Below, piece by piece: positions 1 to 10,093 of a stretch of 64,000 nucleotides of DNA (position 1 is its first letter; every line of letters begins with the position of its first letter). The translations under genes and the position numbers were made by a program. Source of the stretch: Solobacterium sp. (lineage in GTDB: Bacteria; Bacillota_I; Bacilli_A; Erysipelotrichales; Erysipelotrichaceae); NCBI GenBank assembly GCA_017510405.1, contig JAFWNG010000015.1, forward strand, positions 46,648 to 110,647, in the 5' to 3' direction. The notes under the pieces were generated by a model, which made no database searches, was not told the DNA's origin, and was given only the letters and a program-made list of their open reading frames with translations.

Positions 1-400
1 TCTCCTGTGTTTCGATATGCGAACGGGTATGTCCGCGCGTATCCGACACCTCGCGTCTTCCGGTTCCGACAGCCGCGCCGATGATCGTTCCGACGCCGGG
101 CATCAGGATCGTTCCGATGAGCGCGCCGGCAAGACGTCCCTTGCGCTTTCCCCGTGTCTCGGTATTGGATACCTGGTCATGGACCACAACGTCCTGATAG
201 CGCGGTCCGTCCCACTGGTATTCCAGGACTTCATATTCTCTCGAATGGCGGCGGTCAAACCACACGATCCCCGGTATTCCCTCACCATAGTACATCGTGA
301 CGGAACCGGACCTGCGGTCGGTTACGATATCCTGCCATCCGTTCACTCCGGACAGTTCCACTGACTGTACCGGATCATTAAAACTCTGTAAGAATGACAT
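1..400 (-). CDS. Unidentified protein, N-terminal 133 residues (cut by window edge)
   Basis: An open frame starts at the ATG complementary to 398-400, five bases after a perfect AGGAGG on the minus strand, and runs off the left edge without a stop. The first 85 residues are polar and rich in Trp, Tyr and Asp, with no signal peptide. Residues 90-113 form a hydrophobic glycine-rich stretch (GALIGTILMPGVGTIIGAAV) resembling glycine-zipper segments, flanked by basic residues. The visible part gives no recognisable family. The strong ribosome site and clean frame support a real gene; the function is unknown. Confidence 0.7.
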   Translation of the reverse strand, partial: MSFLQSFNDPVQSVELSGVNGWQDIVTDRRSGSVTMYYGEGIPGIVWFDRRHSREYEVLEYQWDGPRYQDVVVHDQVSNTETRGKRKGRLAGALIGTILMPGVGTIIGAAVGTGRREVSDTRGHTRSHIETQE

Positions 401-483
401 ACAGTCCTCCTGTTTCCTCATCCCTCATTATACGGCAAAACACTGCAAATCCTGAACCGGGATGCGAAACACCGCGATAATGC

Positions 484-530
484 GCAAAATGAAAGCCGCA
501 TTCCGGACAAAGACTCGGATATGCGGCAGT
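484..530 (-). terminator. Probable terminator of the MFS/beta-glucosidase operon
   Basis: GCCGCAT (495-501) pairs with ATGCGGC (521-527); on the minus strand the hairpin is followed by CTTTCATTTT. It lies just downstream of the MFS stop codon. Confidence 0.55.
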
Positions 531-552
531 ATAAAACGTTTTCTGATATTGG

Positions 553-1776
553 TTATGCGGCTTTCTTCTGATAGGCAATGACGACTGCAGCAGTACAGAC
601 TGCCAGCATTCCCAGCATCAGAAGCAGTGTTCCGGTGTAGTTTCCGGAGAAATCGTACAGGAAGCCGATCAGCGAAGAGAACAGCGCGTTGGCGATGGTT
701 CCTGCCAGAGAGATCGTCGGATAGGTGCGGCCGTAGTTTTCCAGACCGAACATATCTTTCGTGATCATGACGACACCGACCGTGCCGAGCGAATACGTCA
801 GACCGTAGAGGACCGCACCGGCATACATGGATGCCGGGATGCGCACCAGCCACAGCAGCACGACTGCAGCGATCGTCAGTGCGCAGTAGATCATCAGCGA
901 AAGACGGGCACCGAGTTTATCCGCCATGGCACCGAGAACGATCTTGCCGATACTGTTGGCAGCCATGCATACCGACAGCATCAGAGCGCCGACGGAAGCA
1001 GCCATGCCGTAAGAACCGGCAATGCCCGGGAAGTGCTGCGGAAGCGCCGTAGCACCGCAGCCGAGGAACGAATACAGTACGACCATTGCGAATAACGCCA
1101 TGGAGATCCTGACCGCATTGGATTTCTTCGTGTCAGCGGCTTCAGCTGTATCTGCTCTGCTTTCCGTATAGCCGAGTGCGGTCATTCCCTTTGTCTTCGG
1201 ATCGAGGCACGGAACGAACAGGATCGCCGGCAGATTGAGCACTGCCATCAGTACCGCCACGGCAAGATAGCCGGTACGCCAGCCGCTGCTTTCGATCACC
1301 GAGGAGATGACCGGGGAGAACAGTGCGCCGGCAACGCCGCTGCAGCTCATGGCAATGCTTGTGGCCAGACCGACTTTCGCGACAAACCAGTTATTGATGA
1401 TCATCGTGACGCAGACAAAGCCGAGAACGCCCGCTGCGAAGCCTCTGACAGCGTTCAGCACATACATCATCGTGATGTTCTGCGACAGTGCCAGCAGTGC
1501 CGTGCAGCCTGCGATCAGCGCTGTGCCGATGATCAGGAGCGGCTTCAGCCATTCCTCTTTCAGCAGCTTCGGAGCAAACATGCCGCCGGCTGCGAAAACA
1601 AGGTTGCAGATCGTCAGGGTCATGCTGACCTGCCCTTTCAGAACGCCGAATTCATCTGCGACCGGTGTGAAGAAGAGACCTGCCACATTGGTCGTCAGGC
1701 CGACCGAAGTAGCGATCATGCCGGCCATGGCGATCAGTATGAGCAGATATCTTCCTGAAATACGTGTGTTGTTCAT
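553..1776 (-). CDS. Major facilitator superfamily transporter
   Basis: A 407-residue membrane protein with about twelve hydrophobic segments, an early extracytoplasmic loop and a long polar central loop (about residues 200-220) as in MFS carriers. The start at 1776 is preferred over an in-frame ATG at 1791, because AAAGGA sits about six bases before it; the upstream ATG overlaps the stop of the beta-glucosidase. The N-terminal half resembles the oxalate/formate-antiporter-like branch of MFS, but substrate cannot be read from sequence. Its coupling to a 6-phospho-beta-glucosidase suggests a glycoside or related compound, although MFS carriers do not phosphorylate their cargo. Confidence 0.88.
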   Translation of the reverse strand: MNNTRISGRYLLILIAMAGMIATSVGLTTNVAGLFFTPVADEFGVLKGQVSMTLTICNLVFAAGGMFAPKLLKEEWLKPLLIIGTALIAGCTALLALSQNITMMYVLNAVRGFAAGVLGFVCVTMIINNWFVAKVGLATSIAMSCSGVAGALFSPVISSVIESSGWRTGYLAVAVLMAVLNLPAILFVPCLDPKTKGMTALGYTESRADTAEAADTKKSNAVRISMALFAMVVLYSFLGCGATALPQHFPGIAGSYGMAASVGALMLSVCMAANSIGKIVLGAMADKLGARLSLMIYCALTIAAVVLLWLVRIPASMYAGAVLYGLTYSLGTVGVVMITKDMFGLENYGRTYPTISLAGTIANALFSSLIGFLYDFSGNYTGTLLLMLGMLAVCTAAVVIAYQKKAA

Positions 1777-1778
1777 GC

Positions 1779-3291
<1,513 letters not shown>

Positions 3292-3426
3292 AATACCTGC
3301 AGTTTATATCGCATTATGCCCAAAAGGCATGGTACAAAGGCAATCAGAGTTTCCTGTGCAGCAGCAACTGAGAAACCGGTATTCCGCATCAGTAATGACA
3401 TGCATACATCTTTCATAACCAAACTC

Positions 3427-3435
3427 TGTTATAAT
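3427..3435 (+). promoter_or_regulatory. Extended -10 promoter for the lipoprotein gene
   Basis: TGTTATAAT is an extended -10 element with a perfect TATAAT. No convincing -35 is seen. It would give an untranslated leader of about 90 bases before the ATG at 3531. The rest of 3292-3530 holds no supported gene. Confidence 0.45.
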
Positions 3436-3530
3436 AAAAACCGTACATACAGAAGCCGGCATTTCAATTCTCATATCAGAAGATCTGCCGCCTTTGCATC
3501 GAACGAAGCTGGAAATGGAGGACAATAACC

Positions 3531-4434
3531 ATGCTGAAAAAAATTTTTTGCTATGACTTTATCCGGACTGATGCTTGTAACAATGAGCGCCTGCTCAGGA
3601 ACAGACAGCGCCAAAACGGATTCCGGCTCTTCCGGCAGTACCGCGCCTGATTCTGCACAGCAGGAAGAACAGTCTCAGAAACCCGAAACACCGGTAAACG
3701 AGTATACCATTCATGATGAAGTCGTCTTTGAAAATGATGTGATAAAGGTCACACTGACTGACGTTGAAAACACCGGGAAGACAATCGATTTTGGATTTGA
3801 AGCAGTCAACAAATCTTCCAATCCGGATCATCCGCTTGTTGCGATCGGAAACTTAACTGCAAATGGATGGGGCTGTTACAGTCAGTCGTTTGCTGAAAAT
3901 GTCAGCGCCGGCGAAACGAAGACTGGTAAGGTGTCTGTTATGACAGACTATCTGAAGATGTCTGGAATTGAGACGATCGACCAGTTACTGATGGCAATAG
4001 TTGTGGATATGGACACCTATTATGTTACTGTTTATCCGACCGGAAAACAGGAAAGCGATATTGTGATCCCGGAAAGAAAAAAGACTGCCAGTGAAGCCGT
4101 TCTGCTGGACAATGAAGAGTGTACAGTTGTTGCACTGGACGTGACGAAGGAGCAGGATGGAAACAGGTTTGAGCTCTACATGGAAAACAAGAATCCAACT
4201 GATGGCCGGTGGTTCAGGATTCCTTCTGTTCTGGTCAATGGCAAGACATTTGAAAATTATGATCTAGGCGCTTCCTTGTGCCCGGGTACGAAAGCATATT
4301 ATCCGTTCATATATATAAGCGACGCGGATCTTTCAGCGGCCGGCATTAATGAAATTGAAGAAATCAGCTTTGATCTGCTGGTCACCGGAAGTACGTATGA
4401 GCAAGAGGAAACACTTACTTATAAAGTAAAATAA
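3531..4434 (+). CDS. Lipoprotein with apparent frameshift in the signal peptide
   Basis: The best ribosome site (GGAGG, 3517-3521 region) precedes ATG 3531, but translation from there leaves the frame within an A7T6 homopolymer (3537-3549). Removing one base would give a normal lipoprotein signal, MLKKIFAMTLSGLML continuing to a lipobox VTMSAC. As written, only an internal ATG at 3553 opens the long frame (293 residues), and it has no ribosome site and no basic N-region. The mature part has a Ser/Asp/Gln linker, then two similar beta-sandwich-like segments (about residues 45-150 and 175-290) reminiscent of DUF4352/DUF5067-type immunoglobulin-like lipoproteins. Sequencing error, phase variation and decay are all possible. 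Confidence 0.75.
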
Positions 4435-4466
4435 CAGACTCAGATACTTCATACTGATACTGTGCG

Positions 4467-4501
4467 AAAGCCGCCGATTCAAAGAAACCGGCGGCTTTTT
4501 C
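4467..4501 (+). terminator. Rho-independent terminator
   Basis: AAGCCGCCG (4468-4476) pairs with CGGCGGCTT (4488-4497) and is followed by a T run. It ends the lipoprotein gene and lies between two convergent genes. Confidence 0.8.
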
Positions 4502-4519
4502 TATATGAAATCTGATGGA

Positions 4520-5404
4520 TCAGTAATTGCCGGACAAAGCGGATAAGACTTCAAGGAATTTCTCCTTTGCGGCATTCTGTACAAGATCTTTTTTCCATGC
4601 GATGACGGTACCGGACTCCAGTGCCGGCGACAGCGGCCGTTTGACAAGAATACTCTGATCCAGATAATCCAGCGCACCGTCCAGGATCAGCGCCGCGGCA
4701 TCCGTGCACATGACTGCTTGCGCCGCTGTTGTGGACAGATTGCTTGTATAATCCGCATGCAGCTTCCGGATATCGCAGTCAAACCAGTTCAGAACCTCCG
4801 AGCGCGCGCCGCTGCGTTCCGGCAGAACCAGTGACCGTTTCCTGAGGTCTTCCCGCGTTACAGCTTCTTTCTGTGCCAGCGGATCATCCGCCTTCAGCAG
4901 TACGCACCAGCGCTCTTTCTGTTTTAATCGTATAAAGTTGTACTTCTCCACGTTCACCGGCTCCAGCAGGACACCGAAGTCGATCAGTCCCCTGTCCATT
5001 CTCTCCTGCACGAGATCTGCCGTTCCGGTATAGACCGAGAACTGCACTTCCGGATATTTCTGCCGGAATTCCTGTGCCATACGCAGAATGACCAGGTTTG
5101 CGGCAAGGCCGCCGGTACCGATGGATACCGTCCCGAAAATATGATCCTCCCGCACCTGCAGATCCTCCATTGTCTGGTCTGCCAGTGCCAGTATTTCTTC
5201 CGCCCGGTGTTTCAGAAGCAGACCTTCTTCCGTCAGAGTGATCCGCCGGGATCCTCTGGTAAAAAGCTGCACGCCGGTCTCTTCTTCAAGCAGCGCCAGC
5301 TGCCGGCTCAGTGTCGGCTGCGTGATATGCAGCAGTTCCGCCGCTTTTGTAATATTCTCTTCCCTTGCCACAGTGAGATAATAGCGCAATACCCGTAATT
5401 CCAT
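4520..5404 (-). CDS. LysR family transcriptional regulator
   Basis: A 294-residue protein with the LysR N-terminal winged helix-turn-helix (residues 1-60: MELRVLRYYLTVAREENITK, then the recognition helix in LHITQPTLSRQLALLEEE) and a periplasmic-binding-like effector domain from about residue 88. The start at 5404 is chosen because GGAGG precedes it by five bases; 15 extra codons upstream look non-coding. It is on the same strand as the molybdoenzyme operon and 51 bases after its last gene, so it may be co-transcribed or regulate that locus; the effector is unknown. Confidence 0.92.
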   Translation of the reverse strand: MELRVLRYYLTVAREENITKAAELLHITQPTLSRQLALLEEETGVQLFTRGSRRITLTEEGLLLKHRAEEILALADQTMEDLQVREDHIFGTVSIGTGGLAANLVILRMAQEFRQKYPEVQFSVYTGTADLVQERMDRGLIDFGVLLEPVNVEKYNFIRLKQKERWCVLLKADDPLAQKEAVTREDLRKRSLVLPERSGARSEVLNWFDCDIRKLHADYTSNLSTTAAQAVMCTDAAALILDGALDYLDQSILVKRPLSPALESGTVIAWKKDLVQNAAKEKFLEVLSALSGNY

Positions 5405-5455
5405 GATACCTCCGCAGTTCATTGACCTTTTTCTGTCATTATATGGCAAACTGTT

Positions 5456-6154
5456 TCATGCGATTTCAGAAGAATAACTGTCTTTTCCACCTGCAAAGTG
5501 TATTATCTGTTCTTCTTTTTTCGCAGCAAGAAGCATATATGAAACACTTTTCATCTCTTCCGGCGGCAGGCAGATGCCAATCTGACGCTGTGCCGCTTCA
5601 ATTCCCTGATCCATGATCATCTGTATGTACATTTCGGTCAGGGCATCACGGGCATCTGTGAAGCCTGTGATCAGAAAGCCTGCCCCGGTGATCATGTCTT
5701 CCCATGTATCCCGGGAATAGATGTTCCGCACCATCCCCCTTCCGGCTGATTTTTTCCCGTGCTTCCACAGATCACTCAGCAGCAGTATTCCATCTTTGGA
5801 AAGAACCCGGTACGCTTCCCGCAGTGCCTTCCGTGGATCAGAGAAAACGGAAAAGCAGCATTCGGATACCAGAATATCAAAAGAACCGTCCGCGAACGGA
5901 AGTGCCTCCGCATCAGCCGCGACAAAAGGGATCCCGGGATACTTCTTCCGGCATTCGCTGATCAGTGCTTCCGAAATATCCGCACCGGTGACTGCCGCAC
6001 CGTATTCTTCCGCGAGCAGAGCTGCGGTTTCACCCCTGCCGCAGCCAAGATCCAGTACTCTGTGATGTTTCATTTCGCCGCCCATGGAAAGCAGTTTCTT
6101 CGTCAGAAGTGCGCCGCCGGGCTTAAGCGGTGTATATCCATGCGGATACTCCAT
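5456..6154 (-). CDS. trsM: SAM-dependent methyltransferase TrsM (DVU_1556 family)
   Basis: A 232-residue class I methyltransferase. VLDLGCGRGETAALL (about residues 34-48) is motif I, GADISEALI carries the acidic ribose-binding residue, and the post-motif region DAEALPFADGSFDILVSE is typical. The C-terminal half (ARDALTEMYIQMI onwards) is specific to a small family found beside XDH-like oxidoreductases and radical SAM TrsS. It is the last gene of the operon that begins at 15826, one base after the ligase gene. The methyl acceptor is not known; a small molecule processed by the same operon is the likeliest target. Confidence 0.88.
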   Translation of the reverse strand: MEYPHGYTPLKPGGALLTKKLLSMGGEMKHHRVLDLGCGRGETAALLAEEYGAAVTGADISEALISECRKKYPGIPFVAADAEALPFADGSFDILVSECCFSVFSDPRKALREAYRVLSKDGILLLSDLWKHGKKSAGRGMVRNIYSRDTWEDMITGAGFLITGFTDARDALTEMYIQMIMDQGIEAAQRQIGICLPPEEMKSVSYMLLAAKKEEQIIHFAGGKDSYSSEIA

Positions 6155-6155
6155 A

Positions 6156-7424
6156 TCACTCCTCCTGTCGGACGGTCATGCGTTTTTTTGGGCTCCGCTC
6201 CGGCAGAAAGCCCAGGGCAGTCTCTTCTTCGATGATGACAGCAGTATTTTCCGGCAGGACTTCCCTCCTCAGTATTTCCTGCAGGGCTTCTGTATCCGTT
6301 TTTTCCTGCGGAAGTGTACGGACCGTCAGCCGCAGAGTGTCACCGTCTGCTGTGCATTCCAGATCAATAACGGCATTGTCCCCGTATACAGCTTCTTCGA
6401 TCTCCCGGAGGAACACGCGTTTCCCGCCGATCGTGCAGCTGTTGGAAAGTCTTCCGCGGATCGTTTCCAGCCTGGGAAGCACTCCGCCGCAGGGGCATCG
6501 TTCCGTGCTGATCCTGGCAATATCTCCGGTACGGTAACGGATCAGAGGCATTGCTTCCCGGCCGAAAGGCGTGACTGCCAGTTCCCCGAATCCGTCCGGA
6601 TCCGGATCAAGGATCTCCGCATACATGTCACAGGCACGCAGATGATAGCCGCGGTGTGCACAGCAGTCCACGCCGCCGGCAAGTCCCGTTTCGGTCAGTC
6701 CGTAGTGCGAATAGACTTCTGAACCCCATAACTGTGAGATCCTTGAGCGGATGGCATCCGGTACGTCATCTGCACTCAGAAGCACACACCGCACTCCCTG
6801 CGGAAGACCATGTGTCCGTGACCAGGCTGCCAGGGCTGCAATCTGATACGGAATCCCCACAATAACATCCGGTGCAAATTCCAGCACAGCATTCCAGGCA
6901 GTTTCCAGATCTGTCACCTGCCCGAATACATGTGTGATCACGCCTATGGGAGAAAGCGAACGGTCAATGGTGTCTCCGACACTTCCTTCTGCCGTGCCTC
7001 CCATCATGACCAGAAGACGATCACCCGGGCGGATGAAAGTGAGAAATGCATGGTAATAGAACTCCACGGAAGGTGCCAGGTCGGCTGCGGTGAAACATAT
7101 CCGCTTGCGGTCCCCGTGCGTACCGGTCGTCGGAACGGTAAAGATTCGGTCCACGCTCCCCGGCGCAATACAGAGAAATGCGTTTTCCTGTCCGGCCACA
7201 TCAAGTTCCGATGTGACGTCGATACGTCGGATATCCGCCGGTGTCTGTATGGAATCCGGACAGGTGTTTCCGAGTCTTTCCGCGTAGAAAGGACTGTGTT
7301 CTGCCGCATAGCGCACGGTTTCCCGGAACCGTTTCAGCTGGTATGCTTCCAGCGCTTCTGCTGTCAGTTCCTCCAGAGGGATACCCAGTCTTGATGCAAT
7401 CCAGGCGTCGGTCGGTGTTCTCAT
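6156..7424 (-). CDS. AMP-dependent CoA-ligase-like enzyme (DVU_1553 family)
   Basis: A 422-residue adenylate-forming protein resembling phenylacetate-CoA ligase. Residues around VPTTGTHGDRKRICF correspond to the P-loop-like substrate motif, YSHYGLTETGLAGGVDC to the YGxTE motif, and RYRTGDIARI to the hinge region. It is somewhat shorter than phenylacetate-CoA ligases (about 430-440) and its C-terminal catalytic Lys region (SPKKRMTVRQEE) is brief. The expected chemistry is activation of a carboxylate to an acyl-adenylate and then a thioester. The gene overlaps the trsS stop by four bases (ATGA), implying translational coupling. The acid it activates is unknown. Confidence 0.86.
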   Translation of the reverse strand: MRTPTDAWIASRLGIPLEELTAEALEAYQLKRFRETVRYAAEHSPFYAERLGNTCPDSIQTPADIRRIDVTSELDVAGQENAFLCIAPGSVDRIFTVPTTGTHGDRKRICFTAADLAPSVEFYYHAFLTFIRPGDRLLVMMGGTAEGSVGDTIDRSLSPIGVITHVFGQVTDLETAWNAVLEFAPDVIVGIPYQIAALAAWSRTHGLPQGVRCVLLSADDVPDAIRSRISQLWGSEVYSHYGLTETGLAGGVDCCAHRGYHLRACDMYAEILDPDPDGFGELAVTPFGREAMPLIRYRTGDIARISTERCPCGGVLPRLETIRGRLSNSCTIGGKRVFLREIEEAVYGDNAVIDLECTADGDTLRLTVRTLPQEKTDTEALQEILRREVLPENTAVIIEEETALGFLPERSPKKRMTVRQEE

Positions 7425-8794
7425 TGCTGTTCCTCCTTCCGTCCGGCAGGATCAACCGGCGTGAGATACTCTGCACAGAGCGGGACAAGTTTCCCTTTCC
7501 TGTACACATGAAGACTGCAGTTTCTGAGCCGCTCCGCATCCAGATTCATCGCATCCTGAAACGGCATGCAGGAAACGGTAAAGGACTGCGAACGGACTTT
7601 TCTCAGGAATACGTCCATATCTGTCACGTCGCTGTTTTCCATCGGCAGCCGCAGCGGATGATTCACTGCCCTGCAGGAAGCGGCAGTATACTGCTCCGGA
7701 GTATGTACAGAAGCGTTTTCCGCTTTCAGTTCCGTATTCTGCCGCAGCCAGTGCTTTGCCACGAACTCCCGGTTTTCTCCTGCTGTGATCATTGTGCGCG
7801 GTGCCGCATTGCCATGAGTCAGCGGAATCAGAAGGCCTTTTTCGGCAATAAAGGATCCATGGAAACCACACAGAGGATGGTCACACCGTGAGGGAACAAA
7901 ATCAGTAAAGACAAGACCGGTCTGCTCACAGAGTGAAGCAAGAAGTTCATCCATCGTACAATGTTCAGGACTTACCGGTCCATTCTCCGGCACCCGGCCG
8001 AAATAAGATACCGGCTGAAAATGAACACCGCGAACAACAGGGGAGCGGTCGGCTGCATACTTTACGATGTCCCCTAATATACGCAGATTCACGCCGGGCA
8101 CCACCGTCGGCACAAGCGTTACTCCCAGTCCTGCCGCACCGCTGTTTGCGATCGCCTTTTCTTTGATCTCCAGCATACTGCGTCCACGCAGCGTCCGGTA
8201 AATACGGTCATCTGTTCCGTCAAACTGAAGGAACACGAAATTCAGTCCTGCATCCGCCAGAGCTTGTGCCAGGTCAGGTTCCTGCGCCAGCCGGATCCCG
8301 TTGGTATTCACCTGGACATAAGGAATCCCGGCTTCTCTGGCTGCGCGGATCAGATCAGGAAGATCATTACGCAGTGTGGGTTCCCCGCCGGAAAGCTGCA
8401 GCATAGGCCGGGATGCAGTGTGCGCGATGTTCTGTACGGCATCCAGCAGTTCCGTAAGCGGCGGTTCGCTGTTTTTTCCCGCGTCCGCAAAGCAGAAACG
8501 GCAGCGGAGATTGCATCGTTCTGTTACTTCCAGCACCACGCAGCAGCTCCCCTGCACATGTTCACTGCAGAGACCGCACGCCTCCGGACAGTGAAGTCCC
8601 TCGCTTCCCGCTAACGGGGCAGTGCCGGAGATCCAGCGTGAAAACGGGAGCCGTCCCCGCCAGACAGTCGTTTCCCATGTTCCGTGCTGCGGGCATGTTT
8701 TTGTCATGACAACGCTGCCGTCCGGACGCTGATCCAGAACGGCAGGTATATTGGCAAGACATACAGGGCAGACGGATCTTGTCTCTCGAATCAT
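7421..8794 (-). CDS. trsS: Radical SAM protein TrsS
   Basis: A 457-residue radical SAM enzyme. The cluster motif is Cys94-Cys98-Cys101 in TERCNLRCRFCF, followed by QLSGGEPTLR for SAM binding. Before it lies a Cys-rich N-terminus: CPVC (9-12) and Cys34 look like a zinc ribbon, and Cys69, Cys73, Cys76 and a Cys84-Cys85 pair follow. Related proteins in this family are often selenoproteins with Sec near this Cys-rich stretch; here all positions are Cys. The C-terminal part has further Cys (e.g. in PSRCDHPLCGFHG and AASCRAVNHPL), probably auxiliary ligands. It lies in the molybdoenzyme operon between the ligase and the GTPase. Reaction unknown. Confidence 0.9.
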   Translation of the reverse strand: MIRETRSVCPVCLANIPAVLDQRPDGSVVMTKTCPQHGTWETTVWRGRLPFSRWISGTAPLAGSEGLHCPEACGLCSEHVQGSCCVVLEVTERCNLRCRFCFADAGKNSEPPLTELLDAVQNIAHTASRPMLQLSGGEPTLRNDLPDLIRAAREAGIPYVQVNTNGIRLAQEPDLAQALADAGLNFVFLQFDGTDDRIYRTLRGRSMLEIKEKAIANSGAAGLGVTLVPTVVPGVNLRILGDIVKYAADRSPVVRGVHFQPVSYFGRVPENGPVSPEHCTMDELLASLCEQTGLVFTDFVPSRCDHPLCGFHGSFIAEKGLLIPLTHGNAAPRTMITAGENREFVAKHWLRQNTELKAENASVHTPEQYTAASCRAVNHPLRLPMENSDVTDMDVFLRKVRSQSFTVSCMPFQDAMNLDAERLRNCSLHVYRKGKLVPLCAEYLTPVDPAGRKEEQQ

Positions 8795-8813
8795 GAAACG
8801 GATCTCCCCTTCC

Positions 8814-9872
8814 TTACTGACTTGTCACCGAAAAGATCATGGTGTCAAGATTATGCTTTTTCCCCGCTGCGTCGATGCATGCCTTCATGATCTGCTCTGC
8901 AAGCATCGGCGGGCAAAGAAGCCGGGCATTGATCACTACAGACAGTTCTACCGCCCTGCGGCCGAACAGATGGTCTTTTTCCAGCGGATAATCGATGCCG
9001 GTCAGGGAATACTTTGCATAATCCCCATCTTCCCCATAAGCGAAGATCTTCATATGGGGAGTATTCGCATTCATTGCGGCAAAGGAAAAACGGGCAGTCT
9101 CCATCAGATCACTGAGATAACTGTCCGGACGGAAATCATCGCAGCAGACTTTCACGTAATACCGGCAGTCGTACCATGCAAGTCTGTCTGCCGGGGCAGA
9201 CAGTTCCCCTCGGTCTCCCAGTCCCTGCGGCTGATTCAGCGGCGCAGAGGAAGAAAGCAGATAGTCGCCAAGCTCCCCGATCCCGGTGCCGTATCTTGCA
9301 CTGACGGGAAATACGGGAATGTCCGGACGTACGCTGCGGATCAGATCCACTGCCTGTCCGGTTTCTTCCGGAGTGAGCAGATCGATCTTATTGAGCACAG
9401 CCGCGTCCGCCTCCTGCAGATGGGCACGCAGGATCTCCCCCATGTCGCCGGGAAGATGGATGCGGTATGAGGCGTCCTCATCGGAAAGAAGAGACAGTTC
9501 ACGGGGAGAAATGACAGCCGCAAAAGGCGCCAGTTCCGTCTGTCCGCCGGCATAGCTGCGGTACACATGATCCAGTCCGCCGATGCCGCAGCCCGGAATA
9601 TCGCTCAGCACCAGCTCCGCCCCGGACGCAAATGCTTTTTCCAGCACTTCAGACAGTTCCTGTGTCCGGAAACAGATGCATCCGCCCGGCATGGCACTTA
9701 CAGAAGCACCGTGCTTTTCACTGTAAGCCGCATCCACCATATCGCAGTCCCCGATATCATTGACGATCAGGGAACAGCGGATCCCTTTCTGTCTGTAATA
9801 ACTGTCCAGTGCGATCATGGCAGTGGTTTTTCCCGCTCCCAGAAAACCGCTGATGATGCCGAATTTCCTCAT
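8814..9872 (-). CDS. G3E-type GTPase (CobW/HypB-like) of the molybdoenzyme operon
   Basis: A 352-residue P-loop GTPase. GFLGAGKT (9-16) is the Walker A motif, a GGCICF motif at 63-68 matches the metal-binding GCxCC position of COG0523 proteins (last Cys replaced by Phe), and LNKIDLL is the guanine-specificity NKxD motif. The start at 9872 is chosen because AGAAGG lies ten bases upstream; a longer frame to 9977 overlaps the previous gene and looks non-coding. G3E GTPases handle metal delivery, so a role in loading or activating the molybdenum/Fe-S enzyme complex is likely but not shown. Confidence 0.87.
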   Translation of the reverse strand: MRKFGIISGFLGAGKTTAMIALDSYYRQKGIRCSLIVNDIGDCDMVDAAYSEKHGASVSAMPGGCICFRTQELSEVLEKAFASGAELVLSDIPGCGIGGLDHVYRSYAGGQTELAPFAAVISPRELSLLSDEDASYRIHLPGDMGEILRAHLQEADAAVLNKIDLLTPEETGQAVDLIRSVRPDIPVFPVSARYGTGIGELGDYLLSSSAPLNQPQGLGDRGELSAPADRLAWYDCRYYVKVCCDDFRPDSYLSDLMETARFSFAAMNANTPHMKIFAYGEDGDYAKYSLTGIDYPLEKDHLFGRRAVELSVVINARLLCPPMLAEQIMKACIDAAGKKHNLDTMIFSVTSQ

Positions 9873-9889
9873 AGTGCGCATCCCTTCTG

Positions 9890-10093
9890 TTATTTGTCTT
9901 CCAGCGCGGTCTCCGCGTCGGCGATCTTTCCCTCTGCCAGTTCTTCGGGAATATATACAGCGCCGCATTTCGGACACCGCATCACTTCCGTGTGAAAATT
10001 ATGTCCCAGATATGTAAAGTCTGCGCGGGCAAGTTCCATTCTGACCCTGCATCTGGAGCAGAGAATATCCTCATAAGAAACAAATTCAGCCAT
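9890..10093 (-). CDS. Small CxxC redox protein (DVU_1557 family)
   Basis: A 67-residue protein with two CxxC pairs: CSRC near residues 12-15 and CPKC near 40-43, separated by a His/Tyr-containing segment, as in rubredoxin-like or zinc-ribbon folds. The C-terminus is acidic. AGGAGG precedes the ATG. Its start overlaps the end of the dicluster-protein gene by eight bases. This tiny family is restricted to XDH-like loci of this type; an electron-carrier or metal-holding role is plausible. Confidence 0.85.
   Translation of the reverse strand: MAEFVSYEDILCSRCRVRMELARADFTYLGHNFHTEVMRCPKCGAVYIPEELAEGKIADAETALEDK

Noticed and set aside
17..364. 115-codon plus-strand frame at the left edge
   Set aside because: It lies opposite the better supported partial gene with an AGGAGG site at 400.
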